The notes beneath the pieces are model-generated. The model searched no databases and was not told the origin of the DNA. It saw only the letters and a list, made by a program, of their open reading frames with translations. Source: Novosphingobium sp. Chol11 (GTDB lineage Bacteria > Pseudomonadota > Alphaproteobacteria > Sphingomonadales > Sphingomonadaceae). From it: 64,000 nt of DNA. Positions within the stretch are counted from its first letter, which is position 1. The number at the start of each line of letters is the position of its first letter. A program made the translations under genes and the position numbers. Shown here one piece after another: positions 34,301 to 42,427 of this stretch. The stretch spans positions 71,487 to 135,486 of the forward strand of contig NZ_OBMU01000002.1 in the NCBI RefSeq assembly GCF_900218065.1. Direction: 5' to 3'.

Positions 34301-37300
34301 GCTTGCGCCAGCACGCCGATGTCACCTGCATCAAGAGACGTCGACGCGCCCGTCAAGCCAAGCGTCGCCGCGCCGCCGAAGGCGTCGCCGCCCCGGCCTG
34401 CTGCGCCGTTCGATGCTGTTCCGCCAGCGCCGCCAAAGCCCGATGCCGACACGCGCAACTTACCGCTGACGCTGGTGGCGCCGAAGCCGATATTGAGTGT
34501 CGCGATGCCGCCTGCGCCATTGCCGCCCGCTCCGCTGCTACCGCTGTTCGCGCCCATGCTGCCGATGCCGTCCGCGCTGACGATCAGGCTGGCGAAGCTG
34601 GGATCGACGTCGATCAGCATGTCCGCCGTGCCGCCCTGGCCCGATCCACCGCCGCCGCCCTGTCCCGCGCCGTAAACGTAGGTGGGTTCGTTCGTTATCG
34701 GGTCGCGGCCATCATAATAACCGTTGACGCCCGCCTGACCGCCTTCGCCAGCGGCCGTGACGGTCAATGCGCCGATCGCATGGCCTTCGTTCAGATAAGC
34801 GACGCGTGCCGTGCCGCCAGTGCCGTTACCAGCCGCACCGCCTGCTGCATCGCTACTGTTATTGCCGCCAGCGCCGCCTGTGCCTGCCGCGGACACCAGC
34901 AATGAGGGTGCAGTTAGAGCGCCGCTTGCCAGCGTCAGTTCCGCCGTGCCCCCCGTTCCGTTGCCGCCCTTGCCAGCTGTGTAAAAGCCGCCCGACCCGT
35001 CAGACCCAGCGCCGCCGCCAGCACCGCCATGGCCCTGCGCCATGACGCTAAGGTCTTCGCTCACGATGATCTGGCCAGTGCCGCCTGCTCCCATCAGCAG
35101 GCGGGCGGTGCCGCCGACGCCCGCGCCGCCATCCGCGCCGTTAGGACCGTTATAATTATAGTAGGAATAGGGGTCGCTGCCGCCGCCCGCCCCGTTGGCC
35201 TCGACTATGATGCTGTCCGCATTCAGCGCGCCGCCTCGCGACTCCAGCACAGCGGTGCCGCCGATGCCTGCGCCTGCAAGGCTCGACACTTCTTCCGCCG
35301 CACTGGCCGCCATCGCTTCGCCGCCGGTGCCGCCCGCTCCCAATCCCAGCGTTGCGATGATTGCATTGCCACCGGTCATCAGAAACTGAACGGAGCCGCC
35401 TTGCCCAGTCCCCGCCCGGAACTGCGTGCCCCCGTCGCCGCATTGCGGGCAATTGACGTAGGACGATCCGCCACGCCCATAGGCGCCGCCGGAGAGCGTG
35501 GTGGCTTCAAAGCTGCCGCCTGCGACTAGGAAGTTCACTGTTCCGCCGGTGCCGTTGCCGCCGTCGCCCTGATTGAAGTCCGATCCGCCAAGGCTCGACG
35601 CTGCCAAGAAGACTTCCGACATTTCCGTGGACGCGCCGTCGGCGGAAGCGGAGACATTGCCAAAGCGCATCACGGCGCTTCCGGCGGCGCCTGCGCGGCT
35701 CTCAACCGTTATGCTGCCGCCCAGGCCGTCTCCGCCTCGACCTGCGACGCCGTCGCTATATTCTGTGCCGCCACCAATGCCGTTCGCTTGCAGATACAGG
35801 TTGTTACCCATTGTGAAGTCAGCGTCAGTGGCGTGAACGAGCACCGACCCACCGGTGCCGTTCGCTCCATTCGCGCCATAGCCACCACGGCCATCCGCAC
35901 TGATCGTGCAATAGAAACTACAGTCAGCGGTGAAGCTGCCACGCAGGCCGCTTGCCGCGCTGGCCGACAGGGTGATGCTGCCACCGCGTCCGGTTCCCGC
36001 GACGCCGCTCGCATCGCCGCCCGACGCATTGGCATATATGTCCAGATAGGCGGTGGTGATGTTGCCGCCCTTGGCCGACACATCGATCGTGCCGCCGGTT
36101 GCGTTGCCGCCGGTCACAGGCTGCGAAGAATAGCTCGCCGTCCCAGCCGATGTACTCAGCATCATGCCGCCGAAATCCATCTCGCCTGCCAGCGAGCCAC
36201 TCGGCCCAGCGGCAGTTTGCGCCGAGACGGTGATGGCGCCGCCGGTTGCAGTGCCTGAACTTTCGCTGCCGATCCCCGCCCTGGCGTCGGCATAAGCGAA
36301 CAGATCGCCCGCGCGGATCGATCCGCCCGCAGCGATGACATTGATGTCGCCGCCCGTCGCGTCACCGCCGTTGAGCACGGGAAGGTTGTAATCGCCAAGA
36401 CCAACCGCGCCTGCGTCCAGCTGCATCGTGCCAGTGACGACAATCTGACCATTGGAAGCCGGTAACGCACTGCCGCCATAGGTCAGAACGTCGATCACCC
36501 CGCCGACGCCGCCGATCCCGGCAGTCAGGTTCATACTACCCGCGCTGATGCTGCCGCCCTGGTCAGCGCGCACGGTGATCGCCTCGCCAGCTTTCAAATC
36601 GATGGCCCCGCTTGCCGCTATACCTCCCGCAGCACCGGATTGCAGCGTGATCGCCCGATCCGCCGTCAGGTTGACGTTTGCGAAGTTTGCATCTGCGCTT
36701 GGCTGGACGATGATGTTGCCCGACGCTTGCGCCGCTACATCGGGCTGCCAGGTCCCGCCGCCGATGCTGATGCTCGCCTCCCCCGTGCCGGTCACATTGC
36801 GCGGACCAATTGCACCGCTTGTGACGTCGGAGCCTGCCGACAGGATGACGCCGCTGCCGCTCTGGACCGCGTTTGCCGCCGCTTCGTAACCGACATTGCC
36901 CGACAGCAGCATGGTCAACGCGTTGTTTTTCGGAACCGCGACCATGAAGACTTTTTGCGCGGCAGTGCTTGCCGTGGAGTCCGGACGTTCGGTGCTGCCC
37001 GTGTGTACCACGCCATTGGCGTCGGTGGTGCCAGCGCTGATGCTGATGTCGAACAAGCCGCCGTTGATCCGGATGTCCGCCGCTTCCGCGCCTACATAGG
37101 CTGCGGCGCCATCGACCCTGACCGTTCCGCCCTGCACCACGCGCGGCGCTACGAGCGCAACATAGCTGCCGCTGGTTAGAGCGTTGATCTGCGCGCCAGG
37201 CTTCAGCTCGACCGAGGATAGGACGTTGCTCGGCCCCCGGAAGCGGATTTCGCCATTGCTTCCGTAAAGCCCGCCTGTCGTATCGATATCGTTGCTGGTC

Positions 37301-37782
37301 AGCACGAGAGAGCCGACGTTGAACACGGCTCCCGGACCGGCGACGATGCCGCCGGGGGCGTAGAACCACACTTTGCCACCTGTACCGCTGCCAACTTGGC
37401 TTTGCACCGTGCCGTTCAGTTCCACGATGCGCGAAACGGACATGCCGCTGCCGTTCACCGGCAAGATGCGGTTGAGAACCGTAAAATCGCTAAAGCCCCT
37501 GAACTCGACGGTGCTGTTTTGAGGCAGGAAGTCGATCGCCCCCGTTCCGCCGGTATCGTCAGGCGCCCAGTCGATGATCGCTTCGGAGGAGTTGAGCGAA
37601 ATTACATCTGTATCCGGCGATGAGCCCTGCGAGACGAAGGCATCGCCCGATCGCACCGTATAGCTGCCCTGAAACGCCTTGTTGACCTGCGCGATGCCAG
37701 CCCCGCAACCGACCGCCAATGCAACGGCACTGGAGCGGCCCAGCAGGGTCCAGAGCCAGTATGTGCTACGCTTCATGGACAT
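31348..37782 (-). CDS. Large two-partner secretion exoprotein (TpsA, FHA-like beta-helix)
   Basis: About 2,144 residues from the ATG at 37782, which overlaps the TpsB stop as TGATG and has GGAGG upstream. A signal peptide (VALAVGCGAGIAQ) leads into a TPS domain with FLPQNSTVEFRGFSDFTVLNRI and GKVWFYAPGGIVAGPGAVFNVG, the recognition module for the TpsB partner. The remainder is Gly/Ala/Ser-rich beta-helical repeat, with a run of GGAGG.G.GG turns in the middle. The C-terminus ends VTGAGNEDLWDRPC and a second Cys seven residues later. Cys pairs also occur at DCSFYC, NCPQC and GCFIFGAC. It should be a fibrous surface adhesin or scaffold. The exact partner gene lies immediately upstream and multiheme cytochrome genes lie downstream. 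Confidence 0.9.
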   Translation of the reverse strand: MSMKRSTYWLWTLLGRSSAVALAVGCGAGIAQVNKAFQGSYTVRSGDAFVSQGSSPDTDVISLNSSEAIIDWAPDDTGGTGAIDFLPQNSTVEFRGFSDFTVLNRILPVNGSGMSVSRIVELNGTVQSQVGSGTGGKVWFYAPGGIVAGPGAVFNVGSLVLTSNDIDTTGGLYGSNGEIRFRGPSNVLSSVELKPGAQINALTSGSYVALVAPRVVQGGTVRVDGAAAYVGAEAADIRINGGLFDISISAGTTDANGVVHTGSTERPDSTASTAAQKVFMVAVPKNNALTMLLSGNVGYEAAANAVQSGSGVILSAGSDVTSGAIGPRNVTGTGEASISIGGGTWQPDVAAQASGNIIVQPSADANFANVNLTADRAITLQSGAAGGIAASGAIDLKAGEAITVRADQGGSISAGSMNLTAGIGGVGGVIDVLTYGGSALPASNGQIVVTGTMQLDAGAVGLGDYNLPVLNGGDATGGDINVIAAGGSIRAGDLFAYADARAGIGSESSGTATGGAITVSAQTAAGPSGSLAGEMDFGGMMLSTSAGTASYSSQPVTGGNATGGTIDVSAKGGNITTAYLDIYANASGGDASGVAGTGRGGSITLSASAASGLRGSFTADCSFYCTISADGRGGYGANGANGTGGSVLVHATDADFTMGNNLYLQANGIGGGTEYSDGVAGRGGDGLGGSITVESRAGAAGSAVMRFGNVSASADGASTEMSEVFLAASSLGGSDFNQGDGGNGTGGTVNFLVAGGSFEATTLSGGAYGRGGSSYVNCPQCGDGGTQFRAGTGQGGSVQFLMTGGNAIIATLGLGAGGTGGEAMAASAAEEVSSLAGAGIGGTAVLESRGGALNADSIIVEANGAGGGSDPYSYYNYNGPNGADGGAGVGGTARLLMGAGGTGQIIVSEDLSVMAQGHGGAGGGAGSDGSGGFYTAGKGGNGTGGTAELTLASGALTAPSLLVSAAGTGGAGGNNSSDAAGGAAGNGTGGTARVAYLNEGHAIGALTVTAAGEGGQAGVNGYYDGRDPITNEPTYVYGAGQGGGGGSGQGGTADMLIDVDPSFASLIVSADGIGSMGANSGSSGAGGNGAGGIATLNIGFGATSVSGKLRVSASGFGGAGGTASNGAAGRGGDAFGGAATLGLTGASTSLDAGDIGVLAQAFGGSGGAGNSQSGLGIAGANGGNAVGGTALLAVDAGASLLTGAQLMLGGDATGGAGSGGLDGPAGGAGGAGGNAVAGAATLRINGGKWRVNSSFSSLPAYSITAVGQGGAGADGGTASDPALANGAGGSGGTGAGGVASFEASDADFLIGPLSIVADGAAGLGGAGALAGLTSGGTARLTNGGGAALGTGVQRQLASLIMTANGDTGGQISFADSSTAAAGGLVVNGPMTLHAAGTAVPGFTGISFAASGNIVRVGGAADFLTEGPLSFAFTGGGGLAVAGALTGYSGTGVAFSHGARAQDADSLSAASIYFNTLGAISAAGASLRSVGLLTLLARGGDIALTGGSALTAGGDLRLFAQGSVDGAGGDVFSSGRAAIGLGSSTGSIRLGNLSSGLLDMADASGNALGGSGMAIGGDFAVSGTLEIGAGSGTLSAARINIGTLTAGSQTLSAASGVQIGNAVTSGDLIVNGSLQLGGSDIGGLLQQRGAVAQFGGQLLVGAIDIDAGSISANAMTARNGGLLLRSAGALNIADAQAAGGIVMTAAGALTLGNVAGSSLALTGVGISAQSLASGSAVSLDAGTGDLVVNDLLAQGSIAALGRNISLGSSGGMTIANAVASGDLMLNAAGLIAVDGQASGQAVTIGSGDIVISANGRVSATGLLRFNALGAQTAIGGGDATVGYSLSAAELARVSAADIAIFGAGDVVVRDVTIGTNILPGSGLLSIGAAGLLRVQGAVAMTGRTGTGGLTLTAGDALEVIAGLGSIAVSDGNGGLGGVLTLEAPSIYAATAEAIADVRAADSLAARELRLAQNDGLALEAGMLQAGTIRLAAADGIFIQNSGLSTSFADRRGFTANSLIISGGTGRPQIAINGRLAMSDGTFATGLDVIPLVTVNGRFAAGSKINGCFIFGACATVNVDGRETFEGLLDPTVAVSRTFPTALIELRDVVTEGYPPLIDEPVTGAGNEDLWDRPCGGPGEPACDAQ

Positions 37783-39584
37783 CAACGCCTCCACGGCAGA
37801 ATTTGCGTGGTGAAAGATAGAAGCAGGCGGGTGTCGCCGCGCTCGGTCTGAACGCCTGCCCGGCGCAAGGGGGTCGCCAAGGTGAGGTCGATCCGCGCTC
37901 GGTTGGACCAGGTCGCCCTTACGCCGCCACCTGCCGAAAAGAGCTTCTGCGGATTACTGCCGGCAAAGGCGCTGCTGTGACGCCACATCCAGGCCCCGTC
38001 GAAGAACAGGAAGGGCTGAAGCGCGATGCCGCGCGGGCTGCGCGGCAGGATGTGCCCATAGCGGATTTCCGCGCCGAAGCCGATGCCGCTGTCCCCCGTC
38101 AGGGTGCCCGGATCATAGCCGCGGCCGACCGTATAATTGCCCGCGCTCATCTGCTCATAGGAGAGCAGGGCGTCTGGGCTATATTGGGCGCGGGGCGAGA
38201 GGGCGAAGGCCAGCTTGGGCGTGGGGCGATATTCCGCCTGCATGCCTGCCCTGACCAGAAAGGCCGAAGCGTCGCCGTCCAGCTGGCCAGTGGGGATACA
38301 AGCCCCTGCCGCGCCACAAGGCTCGCTCGCGCCAAGCCCGGCGAGGCCCTGACGCACCTCCAGATTTCCGCCGATCCGCCATTTGGGTTCGACGCCCGAA
38401 TAGCCGGTCGTGCTAACCAGACTGTCAGCATCGATCGCTTCGCCTTCCAGCCGCAGGAATACCACCCGCAGCCGATCGCGGGACAAGGGCAAGGAGCCTA
38501 CGCGCAAATCCTGATTGACGACATCAAGCCCGCCGCTCGCCAGCAGGGTATGCACCTGCCGCCGCACCAGCGGGTAAGACAGCGCCGCCGTCGCGATCAT
38601 CGTTTCGGACTTGAGGTCGAGCCCCTCGATATCAGGCTTGCTCCAGGCAAATGTCAGGTCACCCGACAGCCGCAGCCCGTCGCTGCGCAGCGCCATGCTG
38701 TGCCCGGCCTGCAATACCGTCTGTTCGTCGGGCTGCACGGTGTTGAAGATGCTGAGTAGCGTGCTGTCGCCCATGCCGGTCAGGTCGTTGAAGCGCACCC
38801 GCGCCAGACCGCCGAAGCGGCCGACGGCATTGCTGCCAAGGTTCTGGACATTGACGTCCAGCTCGACCCGGCGACGTATCACCTGCACCTCGCCAACAAC
38901 CTCGCCCGGCGCCGTCCCGGCGGGCCGCAATGCCAGGCGGACATCATAGCCGGGCGAGTCACGGGCCAGCAGCAGATGCCGTTCCGCCTGATGCACATTG
39001 AACAGCGGCTGACCCTTCAGCGCCTCCATATGCGCGGCGATCAGCCGTTCACTCCTGCCGGCGTCGCCCCGCACTTCGATGGTGACCAGCCGGGCCATCA
39101 ATATGTCGAAGCGGACAGTGCCGCCCTTTTCGATCCGCTGCGGCGGGACCTGCACGGCCGCAAGATAGCCCAGTTGGCGGAGCGCCGTTGCTGCCCGGTC
39201 GCGCACTTCGCACAGGCTTGCGATCGGGATATCTCTCCCGGCAAGGTCGCTCCAGCTATCCTTCAATATGCTCGCATCGACGCCGCGCAGGCCGTCGAAC
39301 TGCACATCGGCGAAGTTCACAGTGACGTTGGCGAATCGGGGATCAGCCAAAGGGCACGGCGCCCGTTCAACGCCGCCTTCGACATGAAGGCGGCTTCCCT
39401 CGCCCGCCACGTCGGCAGCCTGCTGCCCCGGAGACAGCTCCTCGCGAGTCGGCGCGCGCGGCGCGACCTGCGCCAGCGCGGCGGCCGGAACCATCGCTGT
39501 CAATGCCAGCACCGCCCGCCAATGCGCACGCCCCGCCGTGCGGGATATTGCCCCCTGAAACCCCATCGACGTATCAACCCCCAA
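37782..39584 (-). CDS. TpsB outer-membrane transporter for the TpsA at 31348-37782
   Basis: 600 residues with a signal peptide (AVLALTAMVPAAALAQ). Two POTRA domains at about 85-240 include VNFADVQFDGLRGVDASIL and RRVELDVNVQNLG. The 16-strand barrel carries the lid-loop motif VGRGYDPGTLTGDSG, the canonical RGY of functional TpsB/Omp85 proteins. The barrel ends LLLSFTTQILPWRR. The overlap with the TpsA start shows the pair is translated together. It is distinct from the other two TpsB-like proteins in the window, which lack a clear RGY. Confidence 0.9.
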   Translation of the reverse strand: MGVDTSMGFQGAISRTAGRAHWRAVLALTAMVPAAALAQVAPRAPTREELSPGQQAADVAGEGSRLHVEGGVERAPCPLADPRFANVTVNFADVQFDGLRGVDASILKDSWSDLAGRDIPIASLCEVRDRAATALRQLGYLAAVQVPPQRIEKGGTVRFDILMARLVTIEVRGDAGRSERLIAAHMEALKGQPLFNVHQAERHLLLARDSPGYDVRLALRPAGTAPGEVVGEVQVIRRRVELDVNVQNLGSNAVGRFGGLARVRFNDLTGMGDSTLLSIFNTVQPDEQTVLQAGHSMALRSDGLRLSGDLTFAWSKPDIEGLDLKSETMIATAALSYPLVRRQVHTLLASGGLDVVNQDLRVGSLPLSRDRLRVVFLRLEGEAIDADSLVSTTGYSGVEPKWRIGGNLEVRQGLAGLGASEPCGAAGACIPTGQLDGDASAFLVRAGMQAEYRPTPKLAFALSPRAQYSPDALLSYEQMSAGNYTVGRGYDPGTLTGDSGIGFGAEIRYGHILPRSPRGIALQPFLFFDGAWMWRHSSAFAGSNPQKLFSAGGGVRATWSNRARIDLTLATPLRRAGVQTERGDTRLLLSFTTQILPWRR

Positions 39585-39679
39585 AGTAGGAGGGAAGCGG
39601 CCTTATGGCCTGTCATCCCTGCCGCTGCGACCGTCCGGGTGCAGGCGCTGTGCCCGCCGCCCGCCCGCTTATCAAGTCC

Positions 39680-40393
39680 TTAGCGCGCCGCCGTGTCGAT
39701 CAGCAGGTCGAGCTGCGCCTGACAGCCTTTCGCGATCAGCGCCGACGCCATGCCCTCGATCCCCGCATCGGCCGCCCCCAGCAGCGCCAAGCGAATATCC
39801 GTCGAACGTCCGCCAGCATCGATGCGATAGGCCGCGCCATCCTTGACCGGCAGCGCTGCAGGCCAGGCGGCAATCGCTTCATTGGCCGCGAAATCGGCGG
39901 ACGCCTGCGCCCCGCCGCCGCTGATGCGGACGGTTGCCGGCTTTGCGGCATCGGCCCGCCACAAACGCACGGCCGCAGGATCAGTGACGCACAGCGCGCC
40001 AGGCTGCGCGACATCGACCAGCCACAAATTGGGCCGCTTCGTCGCCGCCGGGGCTTCACCTACGGCGCCTCTCACGGCCCCTGTCCTCGCCCGCCGCACG
40101 CGTTTGGTATCGAGCAGCGCGGCCATGGTCACATTGGTGGCAGGAGTCGCCGCCGCCGCTGCCACGCTGAAGCGGCCCGGCCCGCGCAGCGTCCGCGTAC
40201 CTTTCGCGTCGAGCAGGGTCACCACGTCCCCCGCCTTCAGCAGCAGCGATCCCCCATCGCCCAGCTTCTTGCCCGGCGCATAGCTCCCGGCGGAGGGTCC
40301 AGACGACCGTACCACCAGGCTGTCGGCCCATGCAGGGGCCGCCCCCAGAGCCGCCGCCATGCCAAGCGCGACCGCCCCCTTAGCCCAGACCAT
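39680..40393 (-). CDS. Secreted FecR-like protein
   Basis: 237 residues from the ATG at 40393, preceded by GGAGGAATTT. A signal peptide (VALGMAAALGAAPAWA) is followed by a FecR-type strand region: YAPGKKLGDGGSLLLKAGDV, then LLDAKGTRTLRGPGRFS, as seen in FecR domains fused to or encoded beside adhesin and CHASE2 genes. It lacks the membrane anchor and anti-sigma segment of true FecR, and no ECF sigma gene is present. The gene overlaps the cyclase gene by 14 nt. It is probably a periplasmic accessory or sensor of the CHASE2-TPS unit. Confidence 0.72.
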   Translation of the reverse strand: MVWAKGAVALGMAAALGAAPAWADSLVVRSSGPSAGSYAPGKKLGDGGSLLLKAGDVVTLLDAKGTRTLRGPGRFSVAAAAATPATNVTMAALLDTKRVRRARTGAVRGAVGEAPAATKRPNLWLVDVAQPGALCVTDPAAVRLWRADAAKPATVRISGGGAQASADFAANEAIAAWPAALPVKDGAAYRIDAGGRSTDIRLALLGAADAGIEGMASALIAKGCQAQLDLLIDTAAR

Positions 40394-42422
40394 AAATTCC
40401 TCCGTCCCCAATATATTCATAGCGATACACGAGATTGGCGAGTCCCGCATCATCCGGATATTTCCGCGCAACCGCTTTCAGACCCGCCAGCGCCTCAGTC
40501 CGTTTGTCCGCATCTTCGTCATCGAAAGCGGCCAGCGCCGCCCTTAGCAGATCGCGATCTTCCACCGGAAAGTCCGGCACCGGCTCGAACAGGTCGACCG
40601 GCGTCGCGCGCCCGCGCAGCCGGACTCGGCCCATCGGACGCCACCAATCGAGGGTCGATCGCTCCACCGCCTCGCGCGAGACCAGCACGGACGTTTCCAG
40701 CGGCTTGTTCGCCGCTTCCAGCCGTGCGGCCGTGTTCATGCTGTCACCCAGCGCCGTATATTGGATGCGGCCTTCGCCGCCGAAATTGCCGACGATCGCA
40801 TCGCCATGATGCAGCCCTACCCGGGTTCGCCCGATCGGGGGAACGCCGGGCGGCAAATCCTGCCGGAACCGCTCCCCCGCCTGCCACATGGCATAGGCCG
40901 CAAGCGCCGCATTGCGCCCATCGTCCGCCCGGGCGATCGGCGCGCCCCAAAAGGCGACGACCGCATCGCCCACGAACTTGTCGATCGTACCCCCATGGGC
41001 CAGCACCACGTCGCTCAACATATCAAGATAGCGGTTGAGCAATTGAGCGACCATTTCCGGCGCGATCGCATGGCTTAGCTTGGTAAAGCCCTCAAGGTCC
41101 GTGAAGAGGGTGAAGATCGGCCGCTTTTCACCATGCAGCGCCAGCTTTTCAGGCTCGGCCAGGATTTGCGCGGCAATGTCGCGGGGAAGATATTTGCCAA
41201 GCGCGGCCTGTGCGAAGCGGCGCTGTTGCGAATTCACCGCTCTTGCGGCCGCGCTCACCGCCGCGAACGCGATGACCCAGCCGAGCGCCCAGCCCGCTGC
41301 AGGCAGACCCTTGGTATCCCAACCGCTGGCCTGCAGCCAAAGCGGCAGGCCAACTATCGCGCCAGCCTGAAAGCCAAGCGCGGGCACCAGCCAGAACCAT
41401 CGCAAGTCGGCAAGGCTGGTCAGCGCTGCGGCCAGCACGATTAGCGCCGCCGCAAGCCATAAGGCCCAGCCGGGCACGGCGGGCAACAGCGCGCCGTCCA
41501 GCAACTGCGCCAGCATGGTTGCATGCACTTCCAGCCCGATCATCGTCGATTTCGTCTGGCGCCCGGACAGCGGCGTTTCAAACTGGTCGATATCGACGAT
41601 GTCGCCGCCGATCAGCACATGACGGCCACGCACCATCGGCGCCAGCGCAGCCGCCATTGAGGGGTTGGCGATAAGGTCGATCTGAAGGCTCGGGATCACC
41701 GGCTCTTCCGATCCGTCCGCCTGGGCGCGTGGCATCCGGTATTGAATGGCGCCCCTATATCGGGCAAAGGCCGGGGACGGCTGCATCGCCAGCGACAGTA
41801 GCGGAGGCTGTCCTGCCACTGGCACCGGCCAGCTGCGCGCGACATTGTCGCTGTCCGTTTCCAGGCGAATGCTGGCTGGCCTGACCCGATCGGTCCGCGC
41901 TTGAGCGAGGAACCGGTCGAGATATTGTTGCTGTTCGAAGATGATCTGTTCGCGATTGTCCCCGAAATTGGCGTAGCCGAGCCAGACAGGCGTGCGCATG
42001 GCATGCAGGGCGGACAGCAGCTGTCCATCCTCATCCTGCGGCTGATCGAAAAGGATATCGATCCCGATCGATCTCGCGCCCATGCTGTCCAGGTTGCGAA
42101 GTGCCCGTGCGAGGAGGCCGCGATCCAAAGGCGATCGCTTACGCGTCGCAATCAATGTCTGGTCGTCATAGACGACCATCAGCACGCGCTTGTCCTGCTC
42201 GACCCGGGGAGCGAAGGCAGCCGCGCGCCAGTCGTATAGGCCGCGTTCGGCATCGGCGGTCGGGATTTCGCGCTGCGATCCAGCTCCACCCAGCGGCTTG
42301 TCCCAGTCCCACCCGGCGATGAACAACGCGAGCAACAGCAGCAGCGCGGTTCCGGCAAGCCGCCCCCGCCCCGCATCCCTCATCACGCGCGTACCCCGGT
42401 GCAACAGGCCGTGCGCCGCCAT
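40380..42422 (-). CDS. CHASE2-domain class III adenylate cyclase
   Basis: 680 residues. An N-terminal membrane segment (~24-38) is followed by a CHASE2 extracytoplasmic sensor (~45-310), three membrane helices (~317-395) and a cyclase domain from ~430. Catalytic residues are present: metal-binding Asp442 (LFTDLEGFTKLS) and Asp486 (DKFVGDAVVAFWG), adenine-specifying Lys482 and Asp560 (YTALGD), and transition-state Asn563 and Arg567 (SMNTAARLE). Adenylate rather than guanylate cyclase activity is therefore expected. It starts 5 nt after the CHAT gene. The cAMP produced has an obvious local receiver in the double-CNB flavoprotein and a remover in the CpdA-like enzyme. The CHASE2 ligand is unknown. 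Confidence 0.9.
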   Translation of the reverse strand: MAAHGLLHRGTRVMRDAGRGRLAGTALLLLLALFIAGWDWDKPLGGAGSQREIPTADAERGLYDWRAAAFAPRVEQDKRVLMVVYDDQTLIATRKRSPLDRGLLARALRNLDSMGARSIGIDILFDQPQDEDGQLLSALHAMRTPVWLGYANFGDNREQIIFEQQQYLDRFLAQARTDRVRPASIRLETDSDNVARSWPVPVAGQPPLLSLAMQPSPAFARYRGAIQYRMPRAQADGSEEPVIPSLQIDLIANPSMAAALAPMVRGRHVLIGGDIVDIDQFETPLSGRQTKSTMIGLEVHATMLAQLLDGALLPAVPGWALWLAAALIVLAAALTSLADLRWFWLVPALGFQAGAIVGLPLWLQASGWDTKGLPAAGWALGWVIAFAAVSAAARAVNSQQRRFAQAALGKYLPRDIAAQILAEPEKLALHGEKRPIFTLFTDLEGFTKLSHAIAPEMVAQLLNRYLDMLSDVVLAHGGTIDKFVGDAVVAFWGAPIARADDGRNAALAAYAMWQAGERFRQDLPPGVPPIGRTRVGLHHGDAIVGNFGGEGRIQYTALGDSMNTAARLEAANKPLETSVLVSREAVERSTLDWWRPMGRVRLRGRATPVDLFEPVPDFPVEDRDLLRAALAAFDDEDADKRTEALAGLKAVARKYPDDAGLANLVYRYEYIGDGGIYGLG

Positions 42423-42427
42423 GCTGA

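Noticed and set aside
31348..37782. Repetitive GC-rich DNA in the TpsA gene as a separate repeat array
   Set aside because: The periodicity is explained by Gly/Ala-rich beta-helix turns in one uninterrupted reading frame.
39680..40393. FecR anti-sigma regulator of an iron-uptake system
   Set aside because: There is no ECF sigma factor or TonB receptor gene nearby, and the protein is secreted without an anti-sigma segment.
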